This document shows positions 55,001 through 57,030 of a stretch of DNA of 57,030 bases, piece by piece. Origin of the DNA: Bacteroidota bacterium (lineage in GTDB: Bacteria > Bacteroidota > Bacteroidia > Chitinophagales > Saprospiraceae). The stretch covers positions 1-57,030 of the forward strand of contig CAUJDW010000045.1 of assembly GCA_963169455.1 (NCBI GenBank), in the 5' to 3' direction. The translations under genes and the position numbers were made by a program. Within the stretch, counting starts at the first letter, position 1; each line of letters opens with the position of its first letter. The notes under the pieces were generated by a model. That model searched no databases and had not been told where the DNA came from. It was given only the letters and a program-made list of their open reading frames with translations.

Positions 55001-55939
55001 AGCGAAGGCCGCCGCCGCCTCGCCGCAGATGCCGACATTGTACTGGAAATCCCGGCGGGTGGTGGAGATCAGCACCCCATCCCGGTATTCTTCGATGCAG
55101 ATGCCCACCACGAACTGGCCGATAGTGTTGGGCAACCCGGTGAGCAGGCCGGTGTGAGGGTCGATCTGCAGGGGCGCGCCGCCCGGAAAGCCGTTGAGCA
55201 TGTTGCTTTCATTATAGGGCGGGTTTATCCAGTTAACCGGCGAATAGGGCGGGTTGTTGGGCGGCTGCGGCATGGGGATGGCCGGGTTGGCGCCCGCAAG
55301 AGGCGTACAGAGCCGGTACACGATCGAATCGCCGTCCTGGTCGATGGCCGACTGGTCGAACACGATGGGTTCGTTGACGCAGATGTAGATGGGCGGCCAT
55401 TGCTGGAATTTGGGGTTGCTGTTGCACTCCAGCAGGGCTTTTCCCGAAATGTTCACCCCGTATGTGGCTCCTGTATCGAGCGGATCGGTGATATTGGCGA
55501 TGGTCTGGTTGCGGCAGCAGCGCTGGTAGGCCAGCTGGTAGCCGCCCGGTATGGGCGGCAGGGTGATGGTGGTGCGATAGGTGGTGGTGTGCACGCACAC
55601 GCTGGGCGGCACTACCAGGCACTCGCTGGTGAGCACGGGGCTGAGGGTGTCGTTATTCAGCAGGGGTACGAGCACCTGTTGCAGCAACACGTTGTCGGCG
55701 TCGAACACCCCGATGGAAGCCGGGTTGTCGAACCAGGCATTGGGGTTGCCGTAAAAGCAGTCGCGGAATATGGTGAGCGTGATCTCGTACTGGTTGTTTC
55801 CCAGGCAGGTGTAGTTCATCTCTCCGCCCACGATGTGGGTGGCGCGGCCCTGAAAATGCAGGCAGAGCAGGGCGAGGCATAGGAGAAGGGCCGGGCGGAA
55901 AGAGGGAACAGCAGCAGGTGGAGAACAGGAAGCAGCCAT
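52052..55939 (-). CDS. Giant secreted PKD-domain protein with T9SS type B sorting domain
   Basis: About 1295 aa from ATG 55939 (an in-frame ATG at 55981 adds 14 residues ahead of the signal peptide and is less likely). Signal peptide around ALLLCLALLCLHFQGRA. An N-terminal domain of about 300 residues (THIVGGEMNYTCLGNNQYEITLTIFRDC...) is common in Bacteroidota gliding-type proteins. At least three PKD domains follow (FIWNFGDPASSS; YRWHFGDPANPG; LNWEWAFGNGQS) alternating with Ig-like repeats, then the type B C-terminal domain (FVPNAFTPNGDNLND... AVYNRWGEKVFETD). Like its neighbour it is a likely surface adhesin or matrix component exported by the T9SS. Confidence 0.9.
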   Translation of the reverse strand: MAASCSPPAAVPSFRPALLLCLALLCLHFQGRATHIVGGEMNYTCLGNNQYEITLTIFRDCFYGNPNAWFDNPASIGVFDADNVLLQQVLVPLLNNDTLSPVLTSECLVVPPSVCVHTTTYRTTITLPPIPGGYQLAYQRCCRNQTIANITDPLDTGATYGVNISGKALLECNSNPKFQQWPPIYICVNEPIVFDQSAIDQDGDSIVYRLCTPLAGANPAIPMPQPPNNPPYSPVNWINPPYNESNMLNGFPGGAPLQIDPHTGLLTGLPNTIGQFVVGICIEEYRDGVLISTTRRDFQYNVGICGEAAAAFAAPDIQCESLTVFFQNESLGATNFIWNFGDPASSSNTSTLGNPVHTFSDTGLYTVMLIAAPGSSCEDTAVQQVYLQYNSLFPDFEYEFASCSDSLIIAVTNLTTDTISSVASWMWSLQPGGQVSTEPNPVFALTQSGTYTLLLTATAANGCQKSFQQLISASLIEAELAGDTVAVCAGAGVFLNPNFNPEYTYSWAPAPGLEAPDEPNPYVEPAQTATYTVSITSADGFCQVERQITVLAPEPVWVEAPPDTAICSRDFLLQASSNTGLQFVWADGPDFGNWIGQGAELLVSPAGPVTYYLLARDAYGCTATDSVTVSGNAVDILMASEQAICPGDYGAVSAVNLDPADVLSYNWGPAGLIVAGQSAATAFAQLSTPGTYVFTVETTNQYGCSRLDSTTLTLIDTSSQLEFLTQVQCGGYTVLFSSSSVNAPFYRWHFGDPANPGATAQGASVSYTYPGPGLYQVSVSLSSFIECQDTLVREIVVSDPGIAPDFDWEITECSDSVTLQFQDLSVNNQSEILNWEWAFGNGQSATGPNPVLVVYQPGELPVRLLITSSDGCRDSITRLVPVSILEVNTPDTVIACPGQPAFLYPGAAPGLSYQWSPPEFFSDPTAPNPSVVLETAQVFSVTVTDAGGMCRVERQVAAIVPPPITYDLVQDTLVCEEEFLLFVDSEQAVEFAWSEQPGFGQLIGTEPELLVRPGPESRYYLRLMDDFGCTALDSVTVGSRRILVFLDESSSICLGDTARLRVINLTGEALFYAWSPAEAILGGQQSAEALVSPSANQVFNVSITNELGCTLTESSRVFVDNTIPPLSIAAEPDTLFGPGQVQLEATFDAGYSYLWHPAAGLNNIAIFNPTARVDSTRTFMVSVVDENGCSNEAAITIVLIGECVEPYIFVPNAFTPNGDNLNDLLFVRGAAIDELYFAVYNRWGEKVFETDVQSIGWDGSFSGRELPPDVYGYYLEVRCFNGEQFFKKGNVTLIR

Positions 55940-55967
55940 CGGGATAATTTGAGAAGAGGTGGTTAAA

Positions 55968-56005
55968 GATAGGGAATCCATCGGTAAAGCTATGGAATCC
56001 CTATC
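55968..56005. promoter_or_regulatory. 38-bp palindrome upstream of the giant PKD gene
   Basis: GATAGGGAATCCAT (55968-55981) and ATGGAATCCCTATC (55992-56005) form an inverted repeat (13 of 14 pairs) with a 10-bp centre. It covers the -7-like TATCTTTA of the PKD gene, so it may be an operator or a leader hairpin. Confidence 0.5.
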
Positions 56006-56366
56006 GGAAGTTTTGCGGCCCGTAGCGGATAGAGGGGCCTCACAGGCTGCGGGGGTGGCGGGCTACAGTGGCAAGGTGGGCTGTTCAGAAATTTGTGCTT
56101 TTGCCCCTGCTTTTTTGAACGCGAAGTTCGCGGAGGCTTGGGCTTTGCTTTTTTGGAACCGCGGAGTGGGGCCCTGTTTTTGCGCGGTGTGCAGGACTCC
56201 CCTCCCCTGCTTGTTTTTCTCGAAAAAAGGTTTGATTTTGTCCTGCAAACTGCCGTTCTTTGAAAATGATGGATCAAAAAACAAAAAAAATAAAGGCGAT
56301 TTTCGGCGTGTTCAAATTGTTGGGAATTCATAAAAATTTATTTATCAGGCTATTACAAAAACACCT
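56006..56366. other. Non-coding region and AT-rich CRISPR leader
   Basis: No gene supported. The right part (about 56220-56366) is AT-rich with A and T runs and directly abuts the first CRISPR repeat, as a leader should. The left part carries a degenerate block (56100-56140) resembling 42534-42573. Confidence 0.55.
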
Positions 56367-57030
56367 GTCAGAGAGCCACCTCCAGCGAAAGAAGGATTAA
56401 GACTTTGTTTTACCGTAACTTTCCCGCGCAAATTGCCCGGTCAGAGAGCCACCTCCAGCGAAAGAAGGATTAAGACATTTATAAAACGTTTTTATGCTTA
56501 TTTTTTCTTGTAGTCAGAGAGCCACCTCCAGCGAAAGAAGGATTAAGACAATGAGATGCCCCCACTCCTGGGCGAAGTGAGGGCAGTCAGAGAGCCACCT
56601 CCAGCGAAAGAAGGATTAAGACGATGCTTCATGCACCGCTTTTCCCAATCACGCAGGGTCAGAGAGCCACCTCCAGCGAAAGAAGGATTAAGACACGTAT
56701 GATTTTGTTGAGGAAAGCAAGATGACTTTTGGTCAGAGAGCCACCTCCAGCGAAAGAAGGATTAAGACTAACGCGAAGTACCGAAACCTACAACACACGA
56801 GTGTCAGAGAGCCACCTCCAGCGAAAGAAGGATTAAGACCGTCACTACCTTTCCAAAGTTGCATGAATGACCAAGTCAGAGAGCCACCTCCAGCGAAAGA
56901 AGGATTAAGACTCGGAAAAATAAAATATCCTAACCTCGTCGGGCAGGTCAGAGAGCCACCTCCAGCGAAAGAAGGATTAAGACGGGAAATATCCCTCGCG
57001 GGGGATAGTATTTCGAAAACGTCAGAGAGC
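56367..57030 (+). CRISPR. CRISPR array, leader end, running off the window
   Basis: Nine complete, identical 37-bp repeats and the first 10 bp of a tenth. The repeat starts GTCAGAGAGCC and ends GGATTAAGAC; copies begin at 56367, 56440, 56513, 56586, 56658, 56732, 56803, 56875, 56947 and 57021. The nine spacers are 34-37 bp and all different. The repeat end ATTAAGAC resembles the 8-nt 5' handle (AUUGAAAC type) left on crRNAs by Cas6 in type I and III systems, so transcription should run rightward with the leader on the left. The repeat has no strong stem. No cas gene is in the window, so the subtype is open; length and handle suggest type III or I rather than II, V or VI. Confidence 0.97.

Noticed and set aside
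55959-56333. Overlapping plus and minus frames of 113-124 codons left of the CRISPR array
   Set aside because: Both strands are open over the same degenerate DNA, neither has a recognisable domain, and the codon use is unlike that of neighbouring genes.
56404-57020. Possible self-targeting CRISPR spacers
   Set aside because: By eye none of the nine spacers matches sequence elsewhere in the window; a database search was not possible.

Overview
The window is chromosomal DNA of a GC-rich member of the Bacteroidota. The evidence is a type IX secretion system (T9SS) plug homologue, giant secreted proteins ending in T9SS type B sorting domains, choice-of-anchor L and lamin-tail domains, a DUF2027/Smr protein, DUF5723 and DUF4197 proteins, -7 promoter boxes of the form TAnnTTTG, and few strong Shine-Dalgarno sites. 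The family mix and base composition suggest the Saprospiria (Lewinella/Phaeodactylibacter-like), but that rank is an inference. I found no rRNA, tRNA, phage or IS transposase.

Layout. 1-3094 (minus): an operon of carrier protein, adenylation enzyme, acyl-CoA-dehydrogenase-like enzyme and the first 20 codons of an FAD enzyme. It matches the pyrrolyl-2-carboxyl-carrier-protein plus halogenase cassette of pyoluteorin-type natural products and is cut by the window edge. 3354-13262: Smr protein, methyltransferase, MFS transporter, an unknown membrane protein, a PAS histidine kinase with an atypical receiver, a coiled-coil protein and asd. 13437-24751: lamin-tail secreted protein, dgkA, DUF5723 protein, GNAT protein, PagL-like deacylase, phosphohexomutase, pcm, a lipoprotein, tadA and guaB. 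24891-31661: T9SS plug protein, a TolC/HlyD pair, a DUF2064 glycosyltransferase-like protein, bacilliredoxin and pdxH. 32098-39017 (minus): a complete tetR-tolC-hlyD-RND efflux operon with its own promoter and a likely operator. 39319-45232: MobA-like protein, a cytochrome c'-like lipoprotein, P1 peptidase, DUF4197 protein, an ABC-ATPase remnant, arfB, a ChaN-like protein and a SCO/cytochrome c pair. 45396-55939: two giant T9SS type B proteins (1666 and about 1295 aa) around a papain-like peptidase. 56367-57030: the leader end of a CRISPR array that runs off the window; no cas gene is visible.

Non-coding structure worth noting. A strong intrinsic terminator lies inside the 3' coding end of arfB, as in the nonstop-mRNA control of ArfA and BrfA. 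At least two families of inverted-repeat elements sit between genes, and some reach into stop codons. A terminator sits directly in front of pdxH. The -7 boxes of guaB and the lamin-tail gene are so close to their ATGs that leaderless transcripts are likely.
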